The position numbers and the translations under genes were made by a program. 64,000 nucleotides of DNA from Suillus spraguei (lineage: Eukaryota > Basidiomycota > Agaricomycetes > Boletales > Suillaceae): contig JABCPU010000035.1 of NCBI GenBank assembly GCA_016800925.1, positions 186,001-250,000 on the forward strand, in the 5' to 3' direction. Positions within the stretch are counted from its first letter, which is position 1; the number at the start of each line of letters is the position of its first letter. The notes beneath the pieces are model-generated. The model ran no database searches. It saw only the letters and a program-made list of their open reading frames with translations, and was not told the origin of the DNA. This document shows, in pieces, positions 22,229 to 33,654 of this stretch.

Positions 22229-22467
22229 TCCAGTTTCTGTTTGCAGGGGTGACCCCTCTGTTACTAAGAACTCGGCCTCTCATCACCGCTTTTACTGGGG
22301 TGGCGAACTCAGACTGTGACTCGGACGCATGTGGTAGAGCGACTTATATTAGAGAAGTTTTGAAACTATTACCGGTGTCCGAGCCACTTGCTGGAGCTGT
22401 GACAGATCATCAACACTATGGTAACTGTCTGAGGATGTCTGTTCACTCACAGTATACAGCAAGTTCA

Positions 22468-22746
22468 TCAAGTAGGTGGGGCGAAGGCGTGCCCATCCAT
22501 AACGTGAAAAAAAGAATTGATCTGCATATCAACACGCCATGGCTCAACATAGGTTACACGCGTGGGACGAGCGTCTGTACGGAACTTTTCTGTAGCATTA
22601 ACAAGTGATTGCTCCTCGTCGTTGTCAACAGCATTGACAGGAGAGTAGCACTGTAAAAAATCTTTGATCATGACCCTTGGGGAACTCTGTTTGCTGAACT
22701 GGGGGTTGTAAAGATAGCTGGGAACGCGAGCATAGTTGCGATACAT
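22468..22746 (-). CDS. Small unrecognised ORF, left copy
   Basis: A 92-residue frame starts MYRNYARVPSYLYNPQFSKQ and ends HVMDGHAFAPPT. It has no family I recognise, no signal peptide and no membrane segment. The inverted copy at 38595-38873 keeps the same residues, but one Glu codon is TAA there (near 38751), so at least that copy is broken. It could be an exon of a larger gene. Confidence 0.25.
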   Translation of the reverse strand: MYRNYARVPSYLYNPQFSKQSSPRVMIKDFLQCYSPVNAVDNDEEQSLVNATEKFRTDARPTRVTYVEPWRVDMQINSFFHVMDGHAFAPPT

Positions 22747-22920
22747 ACATATCCCAATAAATATCTAAAAATGTATTGATTTAGAACATGTTCCCCATCA
22801 GATGTGTTAGATTACCAGGGCTATCGTACTGCAGTCCCGTCGGTGCGAGAGTCAGAGGCTCAGAGCATACCCAAGCGGCATCGCAGAGCGCTGGAAGGTG
22901 GGAACTCGGAGAGCTTGCCT

Positions 22921-23199
22921 TTAGACATGAGCTTGACTGAAAGAAGTCCAGAAACCCTGAGAGGAACAGCATGGACACTGATGCCTTGGTGACACTTGCT
23001 CCAGGTGATCATACATCACCACAATAGGCGAGTGTGTACCTGCCGTTAGTAACTGCGGATATCTCGGATGTAATTCGATACTTCCTGCTCTCTCGCTTGA
23101 TGGACCCCACATACGCCGGCGGATTCCAATCAATTCATCAATGCTTTGCTCGATAATTAGTGAACCTCGTCGAGTTAGCATCACCGCATATTGAGTCAC
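22921..23199 (-). CDS. Small unrecognised ORF, left copy
   Basis: A frame starts MTQYAVMLTRRGSLIIEQSI and contains a CPCC motif (HQCPCCSSQ). The mirrored copy at 38144-38482 is identical for most of its length, then diverges after CPCC by a frameshift. The function is unknown. It lies upstream of the WW-like gene on the same strand in each arm. Confidence 0.25.
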   Translation of the reverse strand: MTQYAVMLTRRGSLIIEQSIDELIGIRRRMWGPSSERAGSIELHPRYPQLLTAGTHSPIVVMYDHLEQVSPRHQCPCCSSQGFWTSFSQAHV

Positions 23200-23499
23200 A
23201 TTAGCTATATACCTTCAAAGTAGCGAAGTTGAGATGTATTATCATTGTCATGCTATCACATTATTTGCCAGTGCTGGTGATAATCGATGATCAATGAACC
23301 GATGAACCCGGGCAGCCCGACGACATTATGCTAAATATGTGACATAACAATCGGGTAAGGCGGGGAGGCGGTCGTTCCAAAACTAAAGGTTTGAAAAATA
23401 GAATTTAGCCTATCGATAGCTATAAGCATCGAGCGCAATTACGACAGTTCGGAACGGAAGTATTCCATAAAGAACTTTTACTGACGTGGCTTTTGTGCT

Positions 23500-23832
23500 T
23501 TACACCTCGAACGAACCCATATCGAATTTGTAGTCTTCGAACCAGAAAATGACATGTCTCTCGTGGTCAACAAAGTAGTAGGCCACACTTTCCTTTGCTA
23601 TCCTCCACCATCCTGGTTCGACGAATGGATTCAAAGGGATGTCTGCATTGTGCGCTTCTTGGTATGCCTTCTCAACAGCTTTGTCAATTTTGACTCTAGT
23701 TGGAAGATCTCGGACATCGGCATCAGTGAAAACTCTCAGGTTGGTGTGACTTGAGCAAAGCCATGTACTGGAAGCAGGTAATAAACACACATTATATAGC
23801 TGATACGTGGCCAAGGTGCCCAACGTTGTCAT
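23500..23832 (-). CDS. WW-like basidiomycete small protein (left copy)
   Basis: From ATG 23832 the frame contains VFTDADVRDLPTRVKIDKAV, then EPGWWRIAKESVAYYFVDHE and RHVIFWFEDYKFDMG, ending at TAA 23500-23502. The pattern of a VYTD-type segment, a helix, and YYFVDHE.R..FW is what I recall from a large Agaricomycete family annotated as WW-domain or hypothetical proteins. Its function is unknown. The N-terminal part is uncertain because an intron may lie near 23765-23800. It is divergent from the protease that starts at 23900. Confidence 0.5.
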   Translation of the reverse strand: MTTLGTLATYQLYNVCLLPASSTWLCSSHTNLRVFTDADVRDLPTRVKIDKAVEKAYQEAHNADIPLNPFVEPGWWRIAKESVAYYFVDHERHVIFWFEDYKFDMGSFEV

Positions 23833-23899
23833 CGCGTTCGCTGGCAGTATATAAATAATATAATGGACAACTGAATATGATACTACTTTCCAGTGAACC

Positions 23900-25403
23900 A
23901 TGTCCCTCGCTGCATCCTTGTCAATACTTTTGCTGGCTTTGTCGATCATGGGATCGCCGCTTGAAGTTCGCAATTCCTCTATCACCCTCGCCCTTACCAG
24001 GAGGCTAAACTTCTCGAATGGCACCAACAATTTCTTGCAGCACGAGAAAGCTCGTGTGGCGGCCTTTGGAGGCTACAACATGCATGGCCGACGTGCTGAT
24101 GGCATTACTATGACAAACAGTCTTGTGGATTACACCGTAACAGTTGGCATTGGCAGCCCCCCCACAACCTGTCAGTTCAACACTGAGAAAAACACGCGTT
24201 TACTAATGCATTATTGAAGACAATTTGGTCGTTGACTCCGGCAGCTCGGTCACATGGATTGGCGCCTCCACTACATATGTGAAAACCCCCACTAGCGTCT
24301 TCACTGGCTGCCCTGTAATGGACAAATATGGTTCTGAGGATGGTGATGAACCTGCGGCCTCCTTCAAAGGTATGACATAAAACAACATCATAAGTTGAAG
24401 ACTTGAATACCTACGATTATCTATAGGAATGATTTACCGCGATACCGTCACCCTCGGTGGGCTTACCGTCACCGGTTTCCAACTCGGTGTTGCTTCAACT
24501 TCGTCAGGCCTCTTTGCAAATGAAGACGGTATTCTTGGTATCGGGCCTGAAGCCTTGTCACACGATACTATGCCACTTGCCCTGGATGACACGATCCCGA
24601 CTTTCACTGACTGGCTGTTTGACCAAGGCAAGATTACTCAGCGTGTTGTTGGTATCTTTTTCCAGCCCACTACGGATCCAGACAACCGTTCTGGAGAGCT
24701 CACCTTTGGTAGAACTGACAAAACTAAGTACTCTGGCAGCATTGTCTACACGTAAACCACCTCAGCTCCTAGATTAATCCAGACTGATAGTAATTGTTTT
24801 GTTTCAGTCCTATCACAACCATATCACCCTCATCGCGCTATTGGGGTATCAAGCAGAGGATCACCTATGGCCAAACAGAGATATTGGACATTCGCTTATG
24901 GTATCCTCGATACTGGCAGCAACTTTATTTTCATGGCCACCGGTGTGTATTTAGAGTGCAGTGTGTAATAATTGTCTAATCAACGTCCGATAGATGCCTA
25001 TGAAAAGTACAAGGCTGCAACCGGCGGTACTTTAGATCCGAGGAATGGTCTTCTCAGAATTAGCCCTGAACAGTACAGTGCCCTAGAGAACTTGGAATTC
25101 CATATTGAAGGCGTACGTCAATTCTATCAGCCCTCTCACCTCTTGTTCACCACTTTGCACAGCAAGTCTTCCCTCTGACCCCTAACGCCCAAATCTGGCC
25201 TCGTTCTCTCATGACCAATATTCATTCCTCTGATCCCAATTGGCTATATCTCATCATTGCTGACATGGGCAAGCCCTCTGGCCGAGGGTTTGACTTTGAG
25301 ATTGGCTACACATTCATGCAGCGCTTCTACACTGTGCTTGATGGCTCCGACTCCCGCGTCGGTTTTGCCAAAAACCCACTTCACTTATGCCACCACCAAC
25401 TAA
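23900..25403 (+). CDS. Secreted aspartic protease, polyporopepsin type (left copy)
   Basis: The start MSLAASLSILLLALSIMGSP is a signal peptide. A propeptide and the mature start VDYTVTVGIGSPPTT follow. Intron 24171-24219 (with TACTAAT branch site) splices to YNLVVDSGSSVTWIGA, the first catalytic motif (DSGS in place of DTGS). Intron 24371-24426 leads into GMIYRDTVTLGGLTVTGFQL. After an intron near 24750 the second motif ILDTGSNFIFMAT follows, then DAYEKYKAATGG and the C-terminal FMQRFYTVLDGSDSRVGFA. A one-base frameshift before ILDTGS (near 24878) and an extra A near 25372 break the frame. The mirror copy has different indels at those places, so sequencing error is likely. The family is A1 pepsin-like, and the enzyme degrades extracellular protein. 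Confidence 0.88.
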
Positions 25404-26009
25404 TATGAAATTGCCAAAGTGGACATGTATCGTGAACGGGGGTTTGAACGGAGTGGTAGGCTGCATCTCAACTCTTGTTGAAACAGTGGTTTCTCTACGC
25501 AAACATGGAGAATTGATGGTATTGCACCAGGAGCTACTGTAATATCAGCTGGGTATAAAGATGTATGAAAACCTATGTACATACGCACCTTGCATATCTG
25601 CTTCCCCTAGTCAAACGCACCAAGTCCGAACCTAGTTCTTCAAATATACGACGTTTGTCGATGCTATAGGCTCTCCGACAAACGTCGTAGTCGCTATCCT
25701 TTAGTAATGGATGTCGCCACCACGAATAAAACGGGAGGACGCTGAGGTATGTTCGACGTCTACCTATGGGTATTGTCAAATTGTCACAGTTCTCCCAGAC
25801 TCCGAGCATCTTTCTATAGCCTCTTTCTATACTCATCGGATATGCCTCAAGGCTGTGGCACACCCGGAAACTACACCCCTCTGTTTGAAGCCAAGACTAG
25901 GTAAAGGGTAATATTAATGAGCATTGTGCTCAAGCTAAATGTGCCAATCAAGCTCGAATGAAAGTAAGTAGAACAAGATATCGTGCCATTGGATCTTCGG
26001 CAGGCCTAT
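25404..26009. other. Convergent 3' intergenic region with a dyad
   Basis: This region lies between the 3' ends of the protease (plus) and the oxidase (minus). It contains a perfect 14-bp inverted repeat, TACGACGTTTGTCG at 25647-25660 and its complement at 25676-25689. It is mirrored in the other arm near 35560-35600. It may help transcript 3' ends. No gene is recognised. Confidence 0.45.
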
Positions 26010-27428
26010 CTACATATTCATATTTCTTCTCTTAGTTAGAGATAGAACCTCGATAGCCACACTCCCACGATCTTTTGAGCCTGCGGCTCTTGGAAGCTGA
26101 AGGTTAAAAACTTCGCACAAATTTCGGAAAAGTAGCACTCCACCCCATTCCATATGCGTGAAACCCTGCTGCTGTTCTGCATTCTCGCCCAGGTAACGAG
26201 TAATAATACCTCTACTTCGATAAGAGGGAAGCGAGATGCGCTCATGCTTCCACACGTGACCACCTTTTCCTTGTCCGCCTAAGGCCAACGTGAAAGAATC
26301 TCGTTTCCTTCGTCCTTCAGACAGGCGCTTAGGGCGGAGCACCGTTCCAAATATCCCCTTTGCAAACCGGACATATCCAAGGATGGGTCCAATTTCCTAC
26401 TTGATGTGTTCCTTTTAAAACCGCGGTGGTTCGGTTGCGTCAGCCCAGGCGAGCGTGGTATGAACCTTCTTGATAACCCGCCACCTGCTTGCCAAGCGAC
26501 ATATTCAGCGATAGCCGAGAATATAACTATTGGCATGACTTGACCAGCCGTACTGTTACGAATTCCTGCAGCCAGTACGTTCAAACTATAATAGATTGTC
26601 CCCTGATCGGGATACATGGCTTCATCTTTACTCCGATCAAAGGACCGTGAACCTACGACCGTCAACAACAATGGACTAGCATGCATCACCAGGACGTTGC
26701 TCGTTAACCAACAACCCAGTTCCCCAACAAAAGGCTTGACTTCATTCAAACTCCCCTATGTATTGGCGACGGAACACAACACCCGAGACTCGAGCTCTGA
26801 TCGAAGCACGATAAATACTCCATGGGGTTAACGGTAACGTATTAAAAGCAAATTCCCACTTGTCACAGGGACCTCAGACTCCGAGAGCAACCTTGAAACT
26901 ATCACCCACGTTAGAATCTGAAGATCGACAAGATATAAAAAATCGGACTCACCTCACGCACCTATCCCTCCAGATAGTAGAAAGATAGTATCCGTCTCTT
27001 CCGAGGATCTTAGAGGACTTGGAATATATCCATACCATGCGTCACACCCCCCTGGACCAAGCCTGAGTGCATTTTCCAAACCTGTCACTGAGATAGGGCT
27101 CGTCCGCAAAATTCAGAACATTGGCAAATGTATTACTCACAATTAACCTCCCACGTCGCATGCGTTCATCTGTGGCACCTAACGTATGCGAACAACGCGG
27201 CCCGGGTAATTAAGTGAGAATGTGTGAAACATACCTCGAAAGTGTTTGCCGTACCACCGTAAAACCGCCCAGCTTGAAATGCCAATCACAGGCAGCTCTT
27301 GCTACGATCGTAATATCGAAACCACATCTGCGGTCACAGGGCAGCGATGTAGCGATTGGTGAGTCCGATCACCCCTGCTCCGAGGATTGACCAGAGGCAA
27401 CCACGGGACTTGGAATTCGGGAAGACAT
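26010..27428 (-). CDS. D-amino-acid-oxidase-like FAD enzyme (left copy)
   Basis: ATG 27428 begins MSSRIPSPVV. The nucleotides then match the Rossmann-type VILGAGVIGLTIAY start seen clearly in the other arm. Downstream minus-strand segments read LNEVKPFVGE, YPDQGTIYYS (for the usual YPxRGQT), CSALSACLKDE, and a C-terminal AIEVLSL after a GYQxSWG-like block. This order fits the DAO family (flavoprotein oxidases deaminating D-amino acids in the peroxisome). The frame is shattered by many one-base indels that differ from those in the mirror copy. The gene is identifiable but the sequence quality is poor. Confidence 0.65.
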
Positions 27429-29219
27429 GGATCCTGTAGAGTGTAAGTAAATAGCAGAGATAAGGAACGAAATGGTGCTGAACTTGGGCAGAGGCCCGGG
27501 GTACTATAGATAAGAAGTAATTCGGTCACCTTCGGACGAAAGTACAGTTATGTCAATATCCACCGCTCGAACCTGGCTGTTGTTACTGTCGGATGCATTG
27601 TAAGTAAGTTGTAGTAGTCTGGTGCCAATAGGAGATTTGTATACACCACAAGTGACCACACACTTTGCCAGTGCGCTCGGTGAGCGTTTGGGTTCCTTCA
27701 AGACATGACAAAAGAGAAACATGCGTGTTAAAAAGGCGTAGGTCACGATGGCCATTGATATTCCGGCCACTACTTCTCGTATATCGGAACTGTGGCCTGC
27801 CGCCGTGGTACAGAAAATACATTACATGTTGGGATTCGAATGCATAGTACTAGACAGGTCACGCTTTTCAACTTCAACTTTTGACGATTTCCGTGGAAAG
27901 AGCAAGTAGGACTGGAAGCCCATACGAAATATGCGGGGAAGGAGAGGACATCATTAGGAAAGAACGACAGCGACAACGGACCATGATTGATACCTTCAAG
28001 TTGGGTGTTTAAGTTTGGCTCCAGTCTGAGCGGGATGCAGCTCACGTGGGATTCTTCAATGGAATCGACTAATTGGTTCCGCGGAACCAACCGCCCCTGA
28101 GAGCATGTGCTATATACCGTCCTCAAGTTCGTGTCAATTCATGATGAAATCTAAGACGGAAATTGAGCTCCAATTCATCAGCGAGGTTTGCTCTGAGCGC
28201 GGAGTGTGGTGAGCCAGTTTTTCTACCGCCAGTGGTGAGCCAACCAGAAGCTACCCCTACCACTAGTGGCGGTGTTCTCAGATCGAAAAATCGCTAAATG
28301 TGAAGCAGGAAAACAATCACTGCCGTGCCAAAATAACTTTGTCCGGTGTCTTCTTGAACTTTTTGATCGGGTGGAAGATCGAGATTTGTAATTTGATCAT
28401 TAGAATATAACATACAAGTGAGCCGCGGCTCGTCTTGTAGAAGGAATTTCTGTGCATATGTTTGTAATAGTACTATTTAGAACATTTCTTTTGTGCATCA
28501 ATACGTAGTCTATTTATTATTGTTCGTCTAACTTGTCCTGCATCGAAGTCCTGAGTGCATGGTACGTTGTAGATATGCAAAGAGTGTTTTTGAGACAAAG
28601 GATAGATTAGGTCAAGAGTTTAGCTTCAACTCCGACTACTCTCACGAAATGCCGGACAGATGACCTGCATTGATGAAAGGCCACCAAGCGGGATAATTTG
28701 AGATATATGGCCAGATGTAAAAGAAGGTGGATTACGAATGACGATTAGGAGATACTGGACAATGTGACATGAGGATGCATCGGAGGATGAGTTAGTTCCT
28801 ACTGCACGAATTTCGAAAATTGGCAAATATGTTCTAGAATCTGAAAACGCGGTTGTTATTTACAGATGGCGTGCAGAAATACAAACTATGTATATCACTA
28901 TGACATGGTTAGTTACTATCGCGAATTCTGGAACACGGGCACACACGTCCCAAAAACGCCACTTGTGGCGGAATTTCTGGGAATTAGCATCCTTTTCATG
29001 ATATGACGTGCATACATCTGCTCGGATTCGGAATGAAAGTTCGTTGCGACTACTAGTATCATTTCATCAATTTCGACAGCACGCGCCGAAGTAACCTCCA
29101 TAGCCTATTTGAGAAGAGTCCGTTATATTCAAAATTTCGTATTGCTGCTTTGCGTCTGCAAAACGATGCTTCGTATACTTGGTGATTCCATATTAATTGA
29201 ATCACGTATAAGTGTGCAA
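27429..29219. other. Inner left-arm DNA with no recognised gene
   Basis: This stretch probably includes the oxidase promoter and the region up to the degraded protease. Many short frames exist but none carries a recognisable domain, and indel noise would hide one. A GC-rich dyad (CCGCCAGTGG and CCACTAGTGGCGG near 28230-28275) and the palindrome GGTTCCGCGGAACC at about 28075 stand out. Both recur in the mirror arm. Confidence 0.4.
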
Positions 29220-30491
29220 GCGTTTCTGCGAACGACCCGGACCTGTCGGCATCGAAACACAGTATAGAAGCGCTGGAGGAATACGTAGCCCATTAATGAA
29301 GGTTCACACCCTGTGCCACTGGGCCACGAGAAGGGTTTTTTAACGACGAGAAATATTATCCTCGATGATCGACGCCAAACACACGTGGTAAGAGAACGAG
29401 GCCCCAGATTTGCGCATCATGGATTGAGAGTGTACATTTGCTGGGCATAATGGTGACAATGGGTGGCGAGGGGTCAACAGAATTGACGTCTCGCCAAATA
29501 TAGAATTTCAATTGCTTGTAGGAAAATTGTTACTGCTAACAAGTGGAAATCTTGGAGAAGATCATTCGCCGCATTCAAAGTACTGTCGGTGGCAACCTGC
29601 GTACCTCCTTCAATAGCATCTATCGAACCGCTGATGAGACCATTGTTACTCGCTGCACTCTAAATTTACCACACCGGATGCAATGTAAAGAAAGGTGGTA
29701 CCACAATCTACAAGCCAGCGGTGCGGGGCATGATTTGGTACATCGCCGCTAGGTGGATCCTCTGATTTGATACCCCAATTTCAGGCATGAGCGGGGTGGT
29801 GGTGATTCACTGAAAACAGACAAATTACTATCAGTCTGGATGGATCCAGAAAAGCTTGAGGTGCCTTACGTGATATCCGATGTTAGCCGGTGTTTTTGTT
29901 ACTTGGTAGGGTTCAGCTCGACCAAAGGAGAGTGCTCCGTCGTTGACAAACTTCCAACGATGGGGCTTGAAAAAGATACCAACAACGCCTGACGAATGGT
30001 ATCTTGCCTCAAAACAGGTAGTCAGTGACAGGACGGAATCGTGTCGCGTTCTTGCGATCATTTTTCATTGAGGCGGCTCGCGGGCTTGACACTCTAGGCC
30101 CGGATGCCAAGGTTACCTCAAACCGACGCCATGCAAAGTAGAAGTTAACACCAATTAGCATTCCCGTGGATGTGAGCCCATCAGTGCATAAGTCAATATT
30201 CTCTGAACATAGTTCCTTATAGATTACTAATCATAGGTATTTTCAACTTATATATTGTTGTATGTCATACCTTTGAATAAGCAAAATTATAATCGAACGC
30301 CACAGGATCCTCCAGTGTCACGCCACTGGGGCTCACGTACGGATTTCTGGCGCCAACCCATGTGATTGCAGCTAGAGCTTTCTCGACAATCAAGTATATT
30401 ATAAAGGTCTTTCAAAATACATTAGCAGCCGCATGTTTTCTCAGTATTGAACTTACCAGGTTGTGGGGGGCCAGCCAATCCAACTGATACG
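29220..30491 (-). pseudogene. Second aspartic protease, degraded (left copy)
   Basis: On the minus strand the order of recognisable pieces follows the first protease: a GPPTT-like N-terminal end next to the intron start (near 30475), a GIFFKPH segment followed by GALSFGRAEPYQVT (near 29950), a TVGGNL segment (near 29590), then a C-terminal RFYTVF-like end (near 29270). No intact catalytic DTGS remains. It is a paralogue of the neighbouring protease in inverted orientation, disrupted by indels. It abuts the palindrome loop. Confidence 0.55.
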
Positions 30492-30497
30492 ATTGAG

Positions 30498-31890
30498 CTC
30501 GCAGTGGCGGCCTTTATGGAATACAACACGCATGACGACGTGCTAATGTCCTTTGGTCCTACGACATGAATGTGGGGCTACACCCGTATCAGTTGAGATT
30601 TGGCTGGCCCCCCACAACCTGTAAGTTCAATACTTTGAGAAAACATCGGCTGCTAATTGTATTATTGAAGACTACTTGATTGTCGAAGAGCTCTAGCTTC
30701 AATCACATGGGTTGGCGCCAGAAATCCGTACGTGAGCCCCAGTTGGCGTCGACACTGGAGATCCTGTTGGGCGTTCGATATAATTTGGCTTATTCCAAGG
30801 TATGACATACAACAATATCATAACGTTGAAAAATAACCTATGATTTAGTATCTATAGGAAACTATGTTCAGAAGAATATTGACTATTCCACTGATGGCTC
30901 ACCATCCACGGAATGCTTAATTTGGTTTTACTTTCTACTTGCATGCGTCGGGTTTGGGACGCGTACCCTTGCATCGGGCCTAGAGTGTCAAGCCGCGACG
31001 CGCTACAAAATGAAAATGATCCAGAACGGCACGATTCCGTTCTGTCATGATACCTGTTGACAAAGATACCATTCGTCAGGCCGTTGTTGGTATCTTTTCA
31101 AGCCCATCTTTTGGAAGTTTTTTGTCAACCGGACGGAGCACTCTCCTTTGGTCGAGCTGATCCCTACCAAGTACACCGGCAACATCGGATACCACGTAGG
31201 CACCTCACTTCTGGATCCATCCAGAACTGATAGTAATTGTCTTGTTCAGTGATATCACCACCACCCCGGCTCATCGCTGAATTGGAGGTATCAATCAAGA
31301 GGATCACCTAACGGCGGATGTACCAATCATGCCCCGGGCACCGCTGCTTTGTAGATTGTCGGTACCACCTTTCTTTAATTGCATCCGGTGTGTATTTAGA
31401 GTGCAGCGAGTAACAATTTGGTCTCATCAGCGTTCGATAGATGCCTATTGCATAAGTTTTACCAGGTTTGCAACCGACAGTACTTTGAATGCGGCGAATG
31501 ATTCTTCTCCAGATTTCCACTGAGCAGTACATTTTCCCTTACAAGCATTGAAATCTCTATATTGGCGGAGGTACGTCAATTCTGTTGGACCCTCGCACCC
31601 ATTGTTCACCATTTGCACAGCAAATGTACACTTCTCAACCATGATGCGCAAATCTGCCTCGTTCTCTTAAACCATCCGTTGGTGTTTGGCGGTCGATCAC
31701 GAGGATAAATATTTTCTCGTCGTAAAAAACCTTCTTCGTGCCCAGTGTGCACAGGGTGTGACTTCATTTATGGGCTACGTATTTACTCCAGCGCTTCCTA
31801 TACTTGTGTTCCGATGCCGACAGGTCCCGGGTCGGTTCGCAGAAACCTGCACACTTTATAAACGTTGATCAATTAATATGAATCACCAAA
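30498..31890 (+). pseudogene. Second aspartic protease, degraded (right copy)
   Basis: This copy starts inside the loop with a propeptide-like segment (GGCGGCCTTT...CGACGTGCT, parallel to 24058-24100 of the intact gene). It continues with the conserved intron start after CCACAACCT (near 30620), WVGA-like codons, VVGIFSSPS near 31085, SPLVELIPTKYTGN near 31140-31185 and a C-terminal end near 31870. The motif expected to be DSGS is garbled (near 30690). Confidence 0.55.
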
Positions 31891-33654
31891 AGTATTACGA
31901 AGCATTCGTTTTTGCAGACGCAAAGCAGCTACGAATATTGAATATACGGACTTCTTCTTCAAATAGGCTTATGGAGGTACTTCGGCGCTGTGGCTGTTCG
32001 AATTGAATGAAATGATACAGTAGTCGCAACGACTTTCATTTCCGAATCCGAGACAGATGTATGCACGTCATATCATGAAAAGGATGCTATTCCCGATTCA
32101 CCCACAAGTTGCGTTTTGGGACGTGTGTGCCCGTGTTCCAGAAATTCGCGATAGTACTAACCATGTCATAGTAATATACATAGTTTGTATTCATAGCACG
32201 GCTCTGTAAAATAAACAACCCGTTTTTCAGAATTCTAGAACATATTTGCCATTTTTCGAAATCGCTGCAGTAGGAACTAACTCATCTCGATGCATCCTCA
32301 TTCCACATTTGTCAGTATCTCCTTCGTCCATTCGTCCACCTTCTTTTACATTCTGGCCATAATCTTAAATTATCCCGCTTGGTGGCCTTTCATCATGCAG
32401 GTCATCTGTCCGGCTATTCTCGTGGGAGGAGTAGTGGGGATTGTTGACGGCCTAATCTCTTGACCTACTTCTATCCTTTGTCTCAACAACTCTTTGACAT
32501 CTACAACGTACCATGCCACTCAGACTCGGATGCAGGGACAAGTTAGACGACAATTAATAAATATACTACGTATTGATGCACACAAGAAATGGTTCTATAG
32601 TTTACTATACGCAAACTCGCACAGAATTCACTCTACAGACGAGCCGCGCTCACTTGCTATGTTATATCTTAATGATCAATACAAATCTCGATCTCCACCC
32701 GATCAAAAGTTCAAGAGAAGACACCGACAAAGTTATTTTGGCACGGCAGTGATTGTTTCTGCTTCACATCTTAGCGATTTTTCGATCTGAGAACACCGCC
32801 ACTAGTGGTAGGGGTAGCTTCTGGTTTGCTTCACCACTGGCGGTAGAAACCACTGGCCTCACCCACACTCGCTCTCAGAGCACCTCGTGATATTGGAGCT
32901 TTCAATTTCGTCTTAGATTCATCCATGAATGACACGAACTTGAGGACGGTATATAAGCCACATGCTCTCCGGGGCGGTTGGTTCCGCGGAACCAATTAGT
33001 CGATTCATTGGAAATCCCCACTGAAGCTGCATCCCGCTCAGACTGGAGCAAACTTAAAACACCAACTTGAAGGTATCAATCATGTGTTCGTTGTGCTTTT
33101 CCGTTTCTTCCCTATGATGTCTCTCTCCCGCAATATTCTATGGGCTTCCAGTCCTACTTGCTCTTTTCCACGGAATCGGTCAAAGTTGAAGTTTGGAAAG
33201 CGTGACTGTCTAGTACTATGCATTCGGAATCCACATGTATGTATTTCTGTTATCCACGGCGGCAGGCCACAGTTTCCGATATACGAAGAAGGTAGATGCC
33301 GGAATATCAATGGCATCTTTTGACCTACGCCTTTAACACGCAACTGTTCTTCTTTTGTAATGCGTCTTGAAGAACCCAAACGACTCACGAGCGCGGCACT
33401 GTGCAAAAGTGGAGAACGTGTGTGTCACTGTGGTGATTATACAAATCTCCTATGGCACCAGACTTACTACGAACTACTTTACAATGCATCCGACAGTAAC
33501 ACAGCCCCAGGTTCGAGCGTGATATTGACATAACGTGTTACTTTCGTCGAAGGTGAACCGAATTACTTCTTATCTATAAGTACCCGCGGCCCTGCCCCAA
33601 GTTCAGCACCATTTCGTTCCTTATCTCTGTATTTACTACACTCTTACAGGATCC
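31891..33654. other. Inner right-arm DNA with no recognised gene
   Basis: This is the mirror of 27429-29219 with frequent one-base indels. The dyads CCGCCACTAGTGG (near 32800) and GGTTCCGCGGAACC (near 32978) are conserved. No gene is recognised. Confidence 0.4.

Larger units (their letters stand above)
21229..30491. repeat. Left arm of a ~18.8-kb imperfect palindrome
   Basis: This arm is the reverse complement of 30595-40073. The outer 2-3 kb match closely. Landmarks pair up: CCCTTGGGACAGGAAATAAA at 21229 with its complement ending at 40073, the WW-like gene with 37.4-37.9 kb, the protease with 35.9-37.4 kb, and the oxidase with 33.7-35.2 kb. The inner ~5 kb match with very frequent one-base indels, many in homopolymers. 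It ends at the 103-nt loop 30492-30594. Confidence 0.93.

Noticed and set aside
30492..30594. Sequencing adapter at the palindrome centre
   Set aside because: The loop does not resemble the known hairpin adapter of single-molecule libraries. It reads as protease propeptide coding sequence continuous with the right arm.
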